A stretch of DNA of 27,042 nucleotides from UBA10133 sp964348455 (GTDB taxonomy: Bacteria; Patescibacteriota; Microgenomatia; UBA1400; MFAQ01). The position numbers and the translations under genes were made by a program. The stretch covers positions 1 to 27,042 of the forward strand of contig CAYGCQ010000017.1 of the NCBI GenBank assembly GCA_964348455.1, given 5' to 3'. This document shows, piece after piece, positions 7,463 through 15,747 of this stretch (positions are counted from its first letter, which is position 1; each line of letters begins with the position of its first letter). Under the pieces are notes generated by a model. It saw nothing but the letters and a program-made list of their open reading frames with translations, ran no database searches and was not told where the DNA came from.

Positions 7463-8779
7463 ATGAATGGAGTACTTAGAATAACAGGAGGCCGAAAATT
7501 AGAAGGAACCGTCACGCCTATACCAAATAAAAATTCTCTGGTGGCTGTACTTCCCGCTTCCATCTTAACCAATGAAACGGTGACGTATAAAAATGTGCCG
7601 GGGACAAGCGATGTTGCTAAGATACTGCAAATATTGAAATTGTTGGGGGCCGAAGTTGATCAGAGTGTAGCCGGAGAAATAAAGATAAATTGTGGAGAGG
7701 TAAAAAAGCATAAAGTTGATCAAGAATTGGGAGGTCAGTTTAGAGCGTCTCTAATGTTTGCCGGACCACTGTTGGCTCGCTTTGGGGTTGCAGAAATTCC
7801 ATTGCCCGGTGGATGTGATTTAGGAATGCGATCTATTTCTGCTCACTTGGACTCCTTTAAAAAAGCGGGAGTGGAGTTTAAATATGTCGATGGTTTTGTA
7901 AAGTTTACGACGCCAAAAAAACCGGCAAAATCTTATGATGTTTGGCAATTGGAGGCCAGTGTAACTGCCTCAGAAAACCTAATGATGTATGCTGCCGGCA
8001 CAGGGGCAGAATTTGTAATTACCGATGCGGCTTGTGAACCACATGTAAATGAGTTGTTACGTATGCTTCAGGAGATGGGAGCCGAAGTAGAAGGGATAAG
8101 TTCAAACAAGGTAAGAATTCGTGGAAAAAAAATCCTTAAAGGAGCAACTTATAAACCGGGGCCAGACTTTATAGATATTGCTGGACTGATGGTGGCTGCT
8201 GCTGTAACGGATGGAAAAGTGAGAATCAAGGGAGCCAATGTACCGGAAATCGTAAATGGCATGATAAATTGGTTTGAAATATTTAACGTAAAAGTTGAAA
8301 GAGATGAGATGGATCTGGTTGTTAGTAGAAAAGGGGAGTTGGAAATTGATACTTTAAATTCAGGAGTGCCGTTGGCGGCACCCGGCCTACCAAAACTTTA
8401 CCCCAGACCTTGGCCAGGCTTTCCGGTGGACGCGATTCCGGTAATGGCTGTTCTGGCTAGTAAGACCAAGGGGAGATTGTTACTTAAGAACTGGATGTAT
8501 GAGTCGGGATTTGAATTTATTCGAGAATTAAATAATTTGGGGGCAGACATTTTTGTGTCTGACCCGGAAAGAGTAATCGTGACCGGTCCCGTAATGTTCA
8601 AGGGTGGAGTGGTGGTGTCCCCTAGTGTAATTCAGGCCTGTAAGGCAATCTTTATTGCCGCTCTAGCGGATCCGGTAACCACAGAAATACACGGTGTAGA
8701 TATTCTTCGAAGAAGATATCCAAATGTCTTTGAAACTTATACTAGTCTCGGTGCAATTATTGAAAGAGTGGATGATTAA
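7463..8779 (+). CDS. murA: UDP-N-acetylglucosamine 1-carboxyvinyltransferase (MurA-like)
   Basis: Transfers enolpyruvate from PEP to UDP-GlcNAc, the first committed step of peptidoglycan synthesis and the target of fosfomycin. The 438-residue protein has the EPT double-barrel repeats. The Lys-Asn pair of the first motif is kept in PIPNKNSLVAVLPAS. The catalytic loop reads LPGGCDLGMRSISAH, so the fosfomycin-binding Cys is present and not Asp. The catalytic Asp is in PGFPVDAIPVMAV, and the late Arg cluster is in DILRRRYPNVFE. The stretch LPKLYPRPWPGFP is longer than the usual YPGFP. It follows murB by 18 bases, making a two-gene precursor operon. Its stop codon overlaps the stop of the convergent hydrolase by four bases, with no terminator visible between them. 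Confidence 0.93.
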   Translation: MNGVLRITGGRKLEGTVTPIPNKNSLVAVLPASILTNETVTYKNVPGTSDVAKILQILKLLGAEVDQSVAGEIKINCGEVKKHKVDQELGGQFRASLMFAGPLLARFGVAEIPLPGGCDLGMRSISAHLDSFKKAGVEFKYVDGFVKFTTPKKPAKSYDVWQLEASVTASENLMMYAAGTGAEFVITDAACEPHVNELLRMLQEMGAEVEGISSNKVRIRGKKILKGATYKPGPDFIDIAGLMVAAAVTDGKVRIKGANVPEIVNGMINWFEIFNVKVERDEMDLVVSRKGELEIDTLNSGVPLAAPGLPKLYPRPWPGFPVDAIPVMAVLASKTKGRLLLKNWMYESGFEFIRELNNLGADIFVSDPERVIVTGPVMFKGGVVVSPSVIQACKAIFIAALADPVTTEIHGVDILRRRYPNVFETYTSLGAIIERVDD

Positions 8780-9555
8780 TCTGGTGGTTTCTCGTCTTGA
8801 ATTTGTAGTTGTTTACAAATAGCTTGATTGAACATGCTCGCAAGCTCTTTCGGGTGAGTTAAGAAACTGAGATGCCCAGATCCGTTTATGATATGAAGAT
8901 GGCTGTTGCTAATCTTTTTTCGAAGATATTCTCCGATATTTGGGACAACAAAGTCCTCTTTGCCCCAGATGATATCGGTGGGTACCATAATTTTGGATAG
9001 TAAGGGCTTTAGGTCGTATAAAACTATTTTTTTGAGAATTGTTTGTTGGTATTCATTTGCATGTTTGTAATCTCTAGGTGTATACCAGCCTAAGTATTTT
9101 TCAAAGTGATTATTAGGAATTATTGAAAATATGGGTCTGGCAATCTCAGCAAAACGAATTTTCATTTTTGCTTGACTCGGTTTTTCTTTGACTACTGCTG
9201 GAGCGACAACTATTAGGGATATGATTTTTTTTGGGTTCTTGATTACGTAATCCATAGCTAAAAGACCTCCAAAAGAGTGTCCGGCAATGATGAATTTCTT
9301 GAGACCTAAGTTTTGAGTAAATTGATTTATGAATTCTGTGAAGTGTGGAATATTTGGAGTCTCCTGAAAGGCTTGGGTAGTTCCAAAACCCGGTAGATCT
9401 AGTAATATTATCCGAACAAAGGAAGGAAGTAGTTTGGAAAAAGATTTCCAGTATCTGGCTGAAGATTTCCATCCGTGCAGTAGTACCAGGGGGTGTTCTG
9501 CTCTGGGGTTAATTTCCAAGTAATGTGTTTTGATACCTGAGACTTCGATATACAT
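8776..9555 (-). CDS. Alpha/beta-hydrolase fold protein
   Basis: A 259-residue alpha/beta hydrolase of the esterase, lipase or carbon-carbon hydrolase type. The oxyanion-hole HG is in LVLLHGWKSSARYW, the nucleophile elbow is AGHSFGGLLAMD, the acidic residue is in IIWGKEDFVVP, and the catalytic His is in INGSGHLSFLTHP. The triad is therefore complete and the enzyme should be active, but the substrate cannot be read from sequence. No signal peptide is present, so it is cytoplasmic. The start at 9555 is supported by TATAAT ending 7 bases upstream. It is divergent from leuS across a 38-base promoter region and convergent with murA. Confidence 0.88.
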   Translation of the reverse strand: MYIEVSGIKTHYLEINPRAEHPLVLLHGWKSSARYWKSFSKLLPSFVRIILLDLPGFGTTQAFQETPNIPHFTEFINQFTQNLGLKKFIIAGHSFGGLLAMDYVIKNPKKIISLIVVAPAVVKEKPSQAKMKIRFAEIARPIFSIIPNNHFEKYLGWYTPRDYKHANEYQQTILKKIVLYDLKPLLSKIMVPTDIIWGKEDFVVPNIGEYLRKKISNSHLHIINGSGHLSFLTHPKELASMFNQAICKQLQIQDEKPPD

Positions 9556-9562
9556 TGAGTTA

Positions 9563-9568
9563 ATTATA
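9563..9568 (-). promoter_or_regulatory. -10 element of the hydrolase gene
   Basis: TATAAT on the minus strand with a 7-base gap to the ATG at 9555. No SD is present, so the arrangement is leaderless. Confidence 0.65.
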
Positions 9569-9580
9569 TCTGTTTGGTGA

Positions 9581-9586
9581 TAAAAT
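9581..9586 (+). promoter_or_regulatory. -10 element of leuS
   Basis: TAAAAT at 9581-9586. It abuts the ATG at 9588 (1-base gap), which could hardly be transcribed, but has a 7-base gap to the in-frame ATG at 9594. It therefore favours 9594 as the start. Confidence 0.6.
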
Positions 9587-9593
9587 TATGCGT

Positions 9594-12029
9594 ATGACTA
9601 GCTATGATTTTAAGGAAATTGAGAAAAAATGGATTGATAAATATGAAGGTTTTGACGGTTACAAGGGTCTAGACTTTGAGACTTCAAAGGAAAAGTTTTA
9701 CATGCTGACTGAGTTTCCATATCCGTCCGGGTCTGGACTTCATGTGGGCCATGCTTTTTCTATGACAGCAGCTGATGTTTATGCGCGATTTCAAAGGATG
9801 CTAGGAAAAAATGTGATGTTTCCTATGGGTTGGGATGCTTTTGGTTTGCCTACTGAAAATTATGCAATTAGGACCGGTCGGAATCCTAAGGAAATTACAA
9901 AAGAGGTAACTGATAACTTTAAGGATCAGATGAAGAAGTTGGGATTCTCTTTTGACTGGGACAGAGAAGTAGATACAACGGACCCCGACTATTATAGGTG
10001 GACACAGTGGATATTTGTAAAATTATTTGAAAAAGGATTGGCCGAAAAGCAAGAAATGCCAATAAATTGGTGCCCGAAAGATAAGATTGGTTTAGCTAAT
10101 GAAGAGGTAATTGACGGAAAGTGCGAAAGGTGTGGGGCTGTTACAGAGAAGAAAAATATTTCTCAATGGGTATTAAAAATGCCACTATATGGAGATAGGT
10201 TGATAGAAGGACTTAAAAACACAGAATTTGAAAATAAAATAAAAGCAGCTCAGATAAATTGGATTGGAAAGAAAGAGGGTTTGGTTGTCGATTTTAAAGT
10301 CGAAAATTCTGAAAATATCATTCAGTGCTTTACTAAATTCCCTGAAACTATTTTTGGGGTGACATGGCTAGTGGTGTCTCCAGAGTATTCCGGGTTAGAA
10401 AAAATGATAAAACCAGAGAACAAGGATATTGTGATGGAGTATGTCGAATTATCTAAAAATAAAAGCGAGTTTGATAGGACGAGTGGAGTCTCTGAAAAAA
10501 CCGGAGTATTCACCGGATCATATGCAGAGAATCCAGTAAGCAAAAAACTAATACCAATTTGGGTAGGTGATTATGTGCTTGCAAATTTTGGAACTGGGGC
10601 TGTAATGGGAGTAGCTCCACACGATAAGAGAGATTTTATGTTTGCAAAAAAATATAACTTAGAAATGATTCAAGTGGAGGTTCCCGTAGACAATCCAGAC
10701 TACAAAATAAATAACTTTGAAGAAGTAATCGAAGATGGCTTAATGATCAACTCGGGAAAGTTTAATGGAATGAAAGCAAGAGAGCAAGCCTTTGAGGCTA
10801 TGAGCGAATGGATGAAGGAAAGCGGGTGGGCGACGAAAAAAGTTGAGTATCACTTGAGAGATTGGATTTTTAGTAGACAGCACTATTGGGGAGAGCCAAT
10901 TCCGATGATTTTTTGTGAAAAAGACGGTTGGGTTCCTGTCCCAGAAGCAGATCTCCCGGTGATATTGCCAGATGTTGAAAAATATCAGCCGACCGATACA
11001 GGTGAGTCACCATTAGCCACTATTCATGAGTGGGTGGATACAACATGTCCTAAATGCAGAGGAAAGGCTAAAAGAGAAACCGACACTATGCCAAATTGGG
11101 CTGGCAGCGACTGGTACTATATAAGATACTGTGACCCAAAAAATAGTGAAGTCTTGGCAGATATGCCGAAAATGGATTATTGGTTACCAGTGGACGTATA
11201 CTTTGGCGGGGACGAGCACACTACCCTACATCTGCTTTATTCTCGTTTTATATATCAGTTTTTGTGGGATATTGGTGCCGTACCAAAAAAATATCCAGAA
11301 CCATATAAAAAAAGATTGTCTCATGGAGTAATACTTGGTCCTGATGGAAATAGAATGAGTAAGAGTAGGGGAAACGTAATTGTTCCAGAAGAATTTGTGG
11401 AGAAGTATGGAGCAGATTCGCTGAGAGCTTATTTGATGTTCATGGGGCCATTTGATGCAACGATGGCATGGAATGAGAGGTCCCTGGTAGGAGTTCGAAG
11501 ATTTATCGAAAAAGTATTTAGACTGGTAATTGAGAATGTGGGAAAACACGCAGCAACAGATTTGGAAAGTCTCCGATTAATTCATAAACTGATTAAGAAT
11601 AGTGGGGATGACATGTCACAGTTTAAATTCAATACGGTCATAGCAAAACTAATGGAAACTACAAATGGATTACTTAGGATTGAGGCAGAGGTTTGTGATG
11701 AAGACTTGGGGAATATACTAAAAATCCTGGCACCATTTGCACCTTTTGTAACCGAAGAGCTGTGGAACCACCTTGGTGGAGAATTTAGTGTTCATTCACA
11801 AAAATTCCCGGTTTATGATGAAAAATACCTAGTAAATGATATCGTTACTCTATCGGTTCAGATAAATGGAAAGATGAGGGGGACAGTAGAGGTAGAACCG
11901 GATACAAAAGAGGAGGCTGTCGTCGAGAAAGTTAAAGAAGTTGAAAAGCTGGAAAAGTATTTTCTGGCTGGAGAGATTAAGAATATTATTTATATTCCCA
12001 GAAAAACTATTAACTTTGTGATTGGATAA
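9594..12029 (+). CDS. leuS: Leucyl-tRNA synthetase
   Basis: Charges tRNA-Leu; class I synthetase with CP1 editing. The start at 9594 gives MTSYDFKEIEKKWID, the normal family opening, and fits the -10 placement. The HIGH-type motif is in SGSGLHVGHAFSMTAADVY. A zinc-binding segment has WCPKDK and CERCG. The editing domain shows GTGAVMGVAPHDKRDFMF with the conserved Asp of HDxRD, although the usual PAHD or PGHD order is APHD here. A second Cys pair lies in TCPKCRG before the tRNA-positioning region. The KMSKS loop is GNRMSKSRGNVIVPEEF. The C-terminal domain ends in the short beta-grasp-like tail with VQINGKMRGTVEV. At 811 residues it is complete. No terminator is obvious in the 77-base gap that follows. 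Confidence 0.97.
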   Translation: MTSYDFKEIEKKWIDKYEGFDGYKGLDFETSKEKFYMLTEFPYPSGSGLHVGHAFSMTAADVYARFQRMLGKNVMFPMGWDAFGLPTENYAIRTGRNPKEITKEVTDNFKDQMKKLGFSFDWDREVDTTDPDYYRWTQWIFVKLFEKGLAEKQEMPINWCPKDKIGLANEEVIDGKCERCGAVTEKKNISQWVLKMPLYGDRLIEGLKNTEFENKIKAAQINWIGKKEGLVVDFKVENSENIIQCFTKFPETIFGVTWLVVSPEYSGLEKMIKPENKDIVMEYVELSKNKSEFDRTSGVSEKTGVFTGSYAENPVSKKLIPIWVGDYVLANFGTGAVMGVAPHDKRDFMFAKKYNLEMIQVEVPVDNPDYKINNFEEVIEDGLMINSGKFNGMKAREQAFEAMSEWMKESGWATKKVEYHLRDWIFSRQHYWGEPIPMIFCEKDGWVPVPEADLPVILPDVEKYQPTDTGESPLATIHEWVDTTCPKCRGKAKRETDTMPNWAGSDWYYIRYCDPKNSEVLADMPKMDYWLPVDVYFGGDEHTTLHLLYSRFIYQFLWDIGAVPKKYPEPYKKRLSHGVILGPDGNRMSKSRGNVIVPEEFVEKYGADSLRAYLMFMGPFDATMAWNERSLVGVRRFIEKVFRLVIENVGKHAATDLESLRLIHKLIKNSGDDMSQFKFNTVIAKLMETTNGLLRIEAEVCDEDLGNILKILAPFAPFVTEELWNHLGGEFSVHSQKFPVYDEKYLVNDIVTLSVQINGKMRGTVEVEPDTKEEAVVEKVKEVEKLEKYFLAGEIKNIIYIPRKTINFVIG

Positions 12030-12091
12030 TTTTTGCCTCAGGAAGAAGTTCTTCTAAAAAGCGATAGAAAACTTCAATTTTCAGAATAGTC

Positions 12092-12100
12092 TGGTATCAT
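12092..12100 (+). promoter_or_regulatory. Extended -10 element of the DsbA-like gene
   Basis: TGgTATCAT, with a 6-base gap to the ATG at 12107 and no SD. Confidence 0.55.
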
Positions 12101-12106
12101 TTCACT

Positions 12107-12919
12107 ATGGTTAAAAAATCTGTTAAAAAAACAAACACAAGGGCCCGCGTCACAAGGCCCGAAACATTGATGACTGGAGTGACAAGAACAAGCAAGAAAG
12201 ATCTTTCTTCTTATTACACTCCAGTAATGTTCATACTATTAATAGTGGCATCGTTTTATATTGGGAGGCTTTCATCTCAAGTAGAAGGTCTTAAGAATGT
12301 TGCCGGTACGGCAGTGACTGCCCCCGCTGTTGCTGATCCGAATGCAGCACCTGAAAGAAAGTTGGACTTGGCTAGTTTGAAGGTACGCGCCAGAAAATTT
12401 GGAGTAGATGGTAAAAAATTTGATCAATGTTTAGATGGAGGAGCTCAAGCAGCTAGAGTTGCAGCCGAACTCCAAGAAGGAACGACACTGGGTGTAACGG
12501 GAACACCGACATTCTTTATTAATGGTGTAATGCTAGTTGGTGCTCAACCACAATCATCTTTCGAAAGTGTTATTGACGCTGAACTTAAAGATGGAACTGG
12601 AGACAAGGCAGCAGCTGCTTTGGGTGAAGCAGGTACCAGGGTAAAACTTAACTTGACCAATAGTTATGTCTCAGGTGAAAAGAATGCCAAGATCAAAATC
12701 GTTGAGTTTACCGACTTTGAGTGTCCTTTCTGTGAACGAGCTTTTCCAACTGTCACAGCGATAATGGAGAAATACAAAGGCAAAATAAGCTTGGAATACA
12801 AAAGTTTCCCTCTATCTTTCCACGCAAATGCACAAAAAGCAGCTGAAGCAGCTCTGTGTGCAGGAGAGCAAGGTAAGTTTTGGGAAATGCATGATGACAT
12901 GTTTGCACAAGCTCAATAA
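12107..12919 (+). CDS. Membrane-anchored DsbA-like thioredoxin-fold protein with permuted halves
   Basis: A basic N-terminus (1-35) is followed by one membrane helix (about 37-53) and a linker, so the rest should lie outside the membrane. What follows is a DsbA/thioredoxin_4 domain in the wrong order. Residues 85-161 match the usual C-terminal half (LDLASLKVRARKFGVD, then the cis-Pro strand GVTGTPTFFING at 129-140 and LVGAQP). Residues 188-270 match the usual N-terminal half (AKIKIVEFTDFECPFCERAF with CPFC at 206-209, then SFPLSFHANAQKAAEAALCA). The protein ends at MHDDMFAQAQ, exactly where a normal DsbA would continue into the half found first here. All redox elements survive, so a working circular permutant is possible. 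Family role: disulfide oxidation or isomerisation of secreted proteins. A strong terminator follows. Confidence 0.85.
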   Translation: MVKKSVKKTNTRARVTRPETLMTGVTRTSKKDLSSYYTPVMFILLIVASFYIGRLSSQVEGLKNVAGTAVTAPAVADPNAAPERKLDLASLKVRARKFGVDGKKFDQCLDGGAQAARVAAELQEGTTLGVTGTPTFFINGVMLVGAQPQSSFESVIDAELKDGTGDKAAAALGEAGTRVKLNLTNSYVSGEKNAKIKIVEFTDFECPFCERAFPTVTAIMEKYKGKISLEYKSFPLSFHANAQKAAEAALCAGEQGKFWEMHDDMFAQAQ

Positions 12920-12941
12920 GAGATTTGTAGGTTGAATAGGT

Positions 12942-12966
12942 AAAAACCCCACTTGTTGGGGTTTTT
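12942..12966 (+). terminator. Intrinsic terminator after the DsbA-like gene
   Basis: Arms AAAAACCCCA and TGGGGTTTTT around a 5-base loop, with T-tract; it could work in both directions. Confidence 0.9.
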
Positions 12967-13047
12967 GCTTGATTGGTTTGTAGGCACTAAAAACAGTGTT
13001 TTGGCAAAACCCTGCCTAGGGTGGTGGAAGTGTTGACTATTATGAGG

Positions 13048-13053
13048 TAAAAT
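13048..13053 (+). promoter_or_regulatory. -10 element of the 7TM gene
   Basis: TAAAAT in the context TGAGGTAAAAT, with a 7-base gap to the ATG at 13061. The same 11-base string precedes the ATP-grasp gene at 15748. Confidence 0.6.
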
Positions 13054-13060
13054 GTGGAAC

Positions 13061-13927
13061 ATGAAAAAAGTAGCGATGATTCTGGCAACATTTTTATTTT
13101 TAGGCCTTTCTGTGGGGGTTTTTGCCGTGGAAAAGCAAGCTGAACCAGAAGTGGTGTCGGTAGCTACGGTTTCTGCTCAACCAACACCCATAGAGGTTGA
13201 CCTAACTGTACCCAAAGAAGAGGGTGATAGGCTGGTGACACTAATGAAGTCTCAGGAAGTGTCCGGTTGGTGGTTTGCCAACACATTGAAGTTAGCTATT
13301 CGAAAAGCTGTTTCTGAAGGTGTTTCTCCAAATACGCTAGTTTTGCTCTTTTTGTTTCCGCTAGTTGCTGCTCTTGTATCTTTTTCAAGACAGATCGTAG
13401 GTGTAAGTGGGTTTGGAATGATAGTTCCTGCGTTATTATCCGTAGCCTTTATTTCTACTGGTGGAGTCGTTGGGCTGGTACTTTTATCGTTTGTTCTACT
13501 TTCGGCTGTATTTGGAAGAACTTTGATTAAGAAAATAAAGGTACCTTATTTACCTAAACTTTCGATTCTGATCTGGTTTGTCTCCTTATCTGTACTTGGA
13601 TTGCTAATAATGTCTCCTATGATTGGGCTTGATAGATTAATGACGGTTGGAATTTTCCCCATTCTTATCTTTGTACTTTTGGCTGAAACTTTTATAGAAG
13701 CAAGAATAACAAGAAACTTGAGTACATCTATATCGATGACAACCGAAACAGTTATCGTGGCTCTAATTGCCTATAAACTGATGAGTGCCCCATGGGTTCA
13801 GTCTCTTGTCCTACTCCAACCGGAAATATCCGTAATAACAATACTAGTTATGGATATATTGATTGGAAAATATAAAGGATTAAGACTCTCAGAGATTTGG
13901 AGATTCCGCAAGCTGTTAAATAAATAA
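13061..13927 (+). CDS. 7TM protein of the transglutaminase-associated type
   Basis: The 288-residue protein has an N-terminal signal or anchor (KKVAMILATFLFLGLSVGVFA), an extracytoplasmic stretch of about 70 residues, and then about seven hydrophobic helices. The helical part contains LVLLFLFPLVAALVSFSRQIVG, then VSGFGMIVPALLSVAF and YLPKLSILIW. This resembles the family described as seven transmembrane helices usually fused to an inactive transglutaminase. The transglutaminase-like part is missing or reduced to the short N-terminal region. In other bacteria this family is encoded beside a RimK-related ATP-grasp ligase, which is the next gene here (52-base gap). ATG 13061 is preferred over the in-frame ATG at 13052 because the latter overlaps the -10 element. 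Function unknown; probably an envelope platform for the ligase. Confidence 0.75.
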   Translation: MKKVAMILATFLFLGLSVGVFAVEKQAEPEVVSVATVSAQPTPIEVDLTVPKEEGDRLVTLMKSQEVSGWWFANTLKLAIRKAVSEGVSPNTLVLLFLFPLVAALVSFSRQIVGVSGFGMIVPALLSVAFISTGGVVGLVLLSFVLLSAVFGRTLIKKIKVPYLPKLSILIWFVSLSVLGLLIMSPMIGLDRLMTVGIFPILIFVLLAETFIEARITRNLSTSISMTTETVIVALIAYKLMSAPWVQSLVLLQPEISVITILVMDILIGKYKGLRLSEIWRFRKLLNK

Positions 13928-13940
13928 CGACAAAATTGTG

Positions 13941-13972
13941 CATATTCCCGACCATATCGGAGATTGCAATGA
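13941..13972. repeat. Degenerate copy of the GGAATGACA-type palindrome
   Basis: ATTCCCGACCATATCGG followed by AGATTGCAATGA resembles the dispersed palindrome with eroded arms. It lies in the gap before the ATP-grasp gene. Confidence 0.4.
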
Positions 13973-13978
13973 AATAAA

Positions 13979-15283
13979 ATGCCTAAAATAACCGACATAT
14001 TGGGACTAAATTCGCGTTCTGCTGACTATCTTGTTTTCAATAAGAAAGCTGCAAGAAATAGAGCGGATGATAAGCTTTTGACTAAAAGAATGCTTAAGAA
14101 GGTTGGCGTGGGTCACCCTAGACTTTTGGGAATTATTCATAATTCAGTTGAAGCTAGAGAATTTAACTGGAATAAGCTATATGACGGTTTTGTTATTAAA
14201 CCAGTTCAAGGATTTGGAGGGCAAGGCATTCTCTTAATAAAAAAGGCTTCAAAGGAAAAGGGTAAATATCTGACGGTAGATGGAAAGTATTTGACTGCTG
14301 ATGATTTAATTCTACATTCTATGGATATTGCCGAAGGGAAATTTTCTCACAATAATTTGCCTGATAAAGCCATGATTGAAGAGAGAATTAAGATTCACCC
14401 TAAATTCAAGAAGTTGGCTGTGGGTGGTGCTCCTGATATTCGAGTAATCGTTTATAACAAAATACCTGTGATGGCGATGCTAAGACTTCCGACTGATGAG
14501 AGTAATGGTAAAGCGAACCTACATCAGGGAGCAATTGGCTTAGGGATTGATATGGCGACCGGAATTACTACACACGGCGTTTATAAAAATCAGGCGATAA
14601 GATTTTTTCCCGATACCAACATTAAGGTAAATGGAATTGCTGTTCCATATTGGAATCAAATATTGAGGATGGCTGTGGAAACCCAGATGGTGTCGAAACT
14701 TAATTATCTTTCGGTAGACATGCTGATAGATGAAGAAAAGGGTCCTGTGGTTCTGGAGTTAAATGATCAACCGGGACTTTCTATCCAACTTGCTAATATG
14801 TCCGGACTGAGAAGGAGGCTGGAAAGAGTCGAAGGTTTGGATGTTGATGATGCGATGAAGGGGGTGAGAATAGGAAAAGCCTTATTTGCCAGCAAGTTTG
14901 CCAGCCGTGTGCGATTTACGGGAGAAGAAAAACCAGTAATCGGAATTTTTGAGAATGTAAGTGTGAAAAATAATAAGAAAAAGATGGTTGAGATTAAGGC
15001 TAAAATTGATACAGGAGCCAGGAGCACCTCAATTGATTTTGATACTGCAAAAGAGCTGGGTTTGCTTAAGCCTGATAATGTGCTGTGGACTAAGAAAGTT
15101 AAAAATTCTCTAGGTATCGAGGAAAGAACTTTGATTGCTTTAACGATAAAACTTAAGGGGAGAATGATTAAGACTAGAGCTAATGTAACTGATCGAAAAA
15201 ATTTAAGACGACAGTTATTAATAGGTAGAAGAGATTTGAAAGAGTTTGTGGTGGATCCTGGACTGGTTCGAACGAGAAAATAA
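13979..15283 (+). CDS. RimK-related ATP-grasp ligase fused to an aspartyl-protease-like domain
   Basis: The N-terminal part (about 1-310) is an ATP-grasp enzyme like the alpha-L-glutamate ligase-related proteins. It has DGFVIKPVQGFGGQGILLI (nucleotide-binding Lys and Gly loop), GAPDIRVIVYNKIPVMAMLR, and the metal-binding end VVLELNDQPGLSIQLAN. The C-terminal part (about 318-434) resembles the RimK-linked ATP-dependent zinc protease/retropepsin-like family: VEIKAKIDTGARSTSIDF with the DTGA motif, and ending in LLIGRRDLKEFVVDP. In other bacteria the ligase and protease-like protein are usually separate neighbours, with the 7TM protein alongside; here they are one chain. Expected chemistry is ATP-dependent amide-bond formation with an amino acid, substrate unknown. 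The start lacks both an SD and a clear -10, so it is probably expressed with the 7TM gene. Confidence 0.82.
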   Translation: MPKITDILGLNSRSADYLVFNKKAARNRADDKLLTKRMLKKVGVGHPRLLGIIHNSVEAREFNWNKLYDGFVIKPVQGFGGQGILLIKKASKEKGKYLTVDGKYLTADDLILHSMDIAEGKFSHNNLPDKAMIEERIKIHPKFKKLAVGGAPDIRVIVYNKIPVMAMLRLPTDESNGKANLHQGAIGLGIDMATGITTHGVYKNQAIRFFPDTNIKVNGIAVPYWNQILRMAVETQMVSKLNYLSVDMLIDEEKGPVVLELNDQPGLSIQLANMSGLRRRLERVEGLDVDDAMKGVRIGKALFASKFASRVRFTGEEKPVIGIFENVSVKNNKKKMVEIKAKIDTGARSTSIDFDTAKELGLLKPDNVLWTKKVKNSLGIEERTLIALTIKLKGRMIKTRANVTDRKNLRRQLLIGRRDLKEFVVDPGLVRTRK

Positions 15284-15287
15284 ATTA

Positions 15288-15302
15288 TGAGATAATATCT
15301 CA
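15288..15302 (+). promoter_or_regulatory. Palindromic extended -10 upstream of the lipoprotein gene
   Basis: TGAGATAATATCTCA is a perfect odd palindrome that contains an extended -10 (TGaGATAAT). A leader of about 30 bases with SD GAAGAGG precedes the ATG at 15333. The symmetry could be an operator. Confidence 0.45.
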
Positions 15303-15332
15303 GCACAACTTTGAAATTATCGAAGAGGCTAA

Positions 15333-15737
15333 ATGGGTAAAAAATGGTTCTTTGTGATTTTTGCACTTTTACTAATACTTGTTGCGTGCTCACCTGCCTC
15401 ATCCAAAACAAAAAAGTTCGTTCAGGTGAAATCTACTCCAACTTTGTCGCTAGAAAAACAGAAAATTTCGAAGAACACTGCACCAGAGTGGGAGAAAGAA
15501 CCTAAAGAAAAGATTAAAACTTCTCAAGTTAATGCAATTAATCCTTATAAAGGTAAAGTTTGGAATCAGTATTGTCAGTTGGTGCGGAATGGGGGATTGA
15601 TAGTTGATGTTAAGTGCGCAGAGGATAGGGCAATGGAATATCTTCCGGGGGGAAATAGCCTTTTGGGATATAACCTCAGTACTGTTTGTATCCAACACCC
15701 CGCCTTAAGATGGAGTTTTTTGCGATTTGTGAGGTAA
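15333..15737 (+). CDS. Small putative lipoprotein
   Basis: A lipoprotein signal peptide is clear: a short basic start MGKK, a hydrophobic core, and the lipobox LVAC with Cys at residue 19. The mature part (about 115 residues) is Lys/Ser/Thr/Glu-rich for some 50 residues and then holds several Cys in VWNQYCQLVRNGGLIVDVKCAED and later. No domain is recognised. The last 20 residues are encoded by a poor hairpin-like sequence with a T6 run (about 15697-15722), so the C-terminus may overlap an old terminator or repeat. SD GAAGAGG precedes the ATG, unlike the leaderless neighbours. It lies between two ATP-grasp genes on the same strand, suggesting an envelope-linked role with them. Confidence 0.7.
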   Translation: MGKKWFFVIFALLLILVACSPASSKTKKFVQVKSTPTLSLEKQKISKNTAPEWEKEPKEKIKTSQVNAINPYKGKVWNQYCQLVRNGGLIVDVKCAEDRAMEYLPGGNSLLGYNLSTVCIQHPALRWSFLRFVR

Positions 15738-15740
15738 AAT
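15735..15740 (+). promoter_or_regulatory. -10 element of the second ATP-grasp gene
   Basis: TAAAAT in TGAGGTAAAAT, with a 7-base gap to the ATG at 15748. It overlaps the lipoprotein stop codon. Confidence 0.6.
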
Positions 15741-15747
15741 AGCTTCT

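Noticed and set aside
9588..9590. Upstream ATG of leuS
   Set aside because: It begins one base after the -10 box and would rarely be transcribed; ATG 9594 fits the spacing and the family N-terminus.
14767..15411. 214-codon open frame on the minus strand
   Set aside because: It lies entirely opposite the ATP-grasp/protease-like gene and the start of the lipoprotein gene, both well supported; it is a shadow frame.
15697..15722. Intrinsic terminator at the end of the lipoprotein gene
   Set aside because: A CTTAAG-centred imperfect palindrome with T6 is present, but two or more mismatches in the arms make it weak, and it lies before the stop codon.
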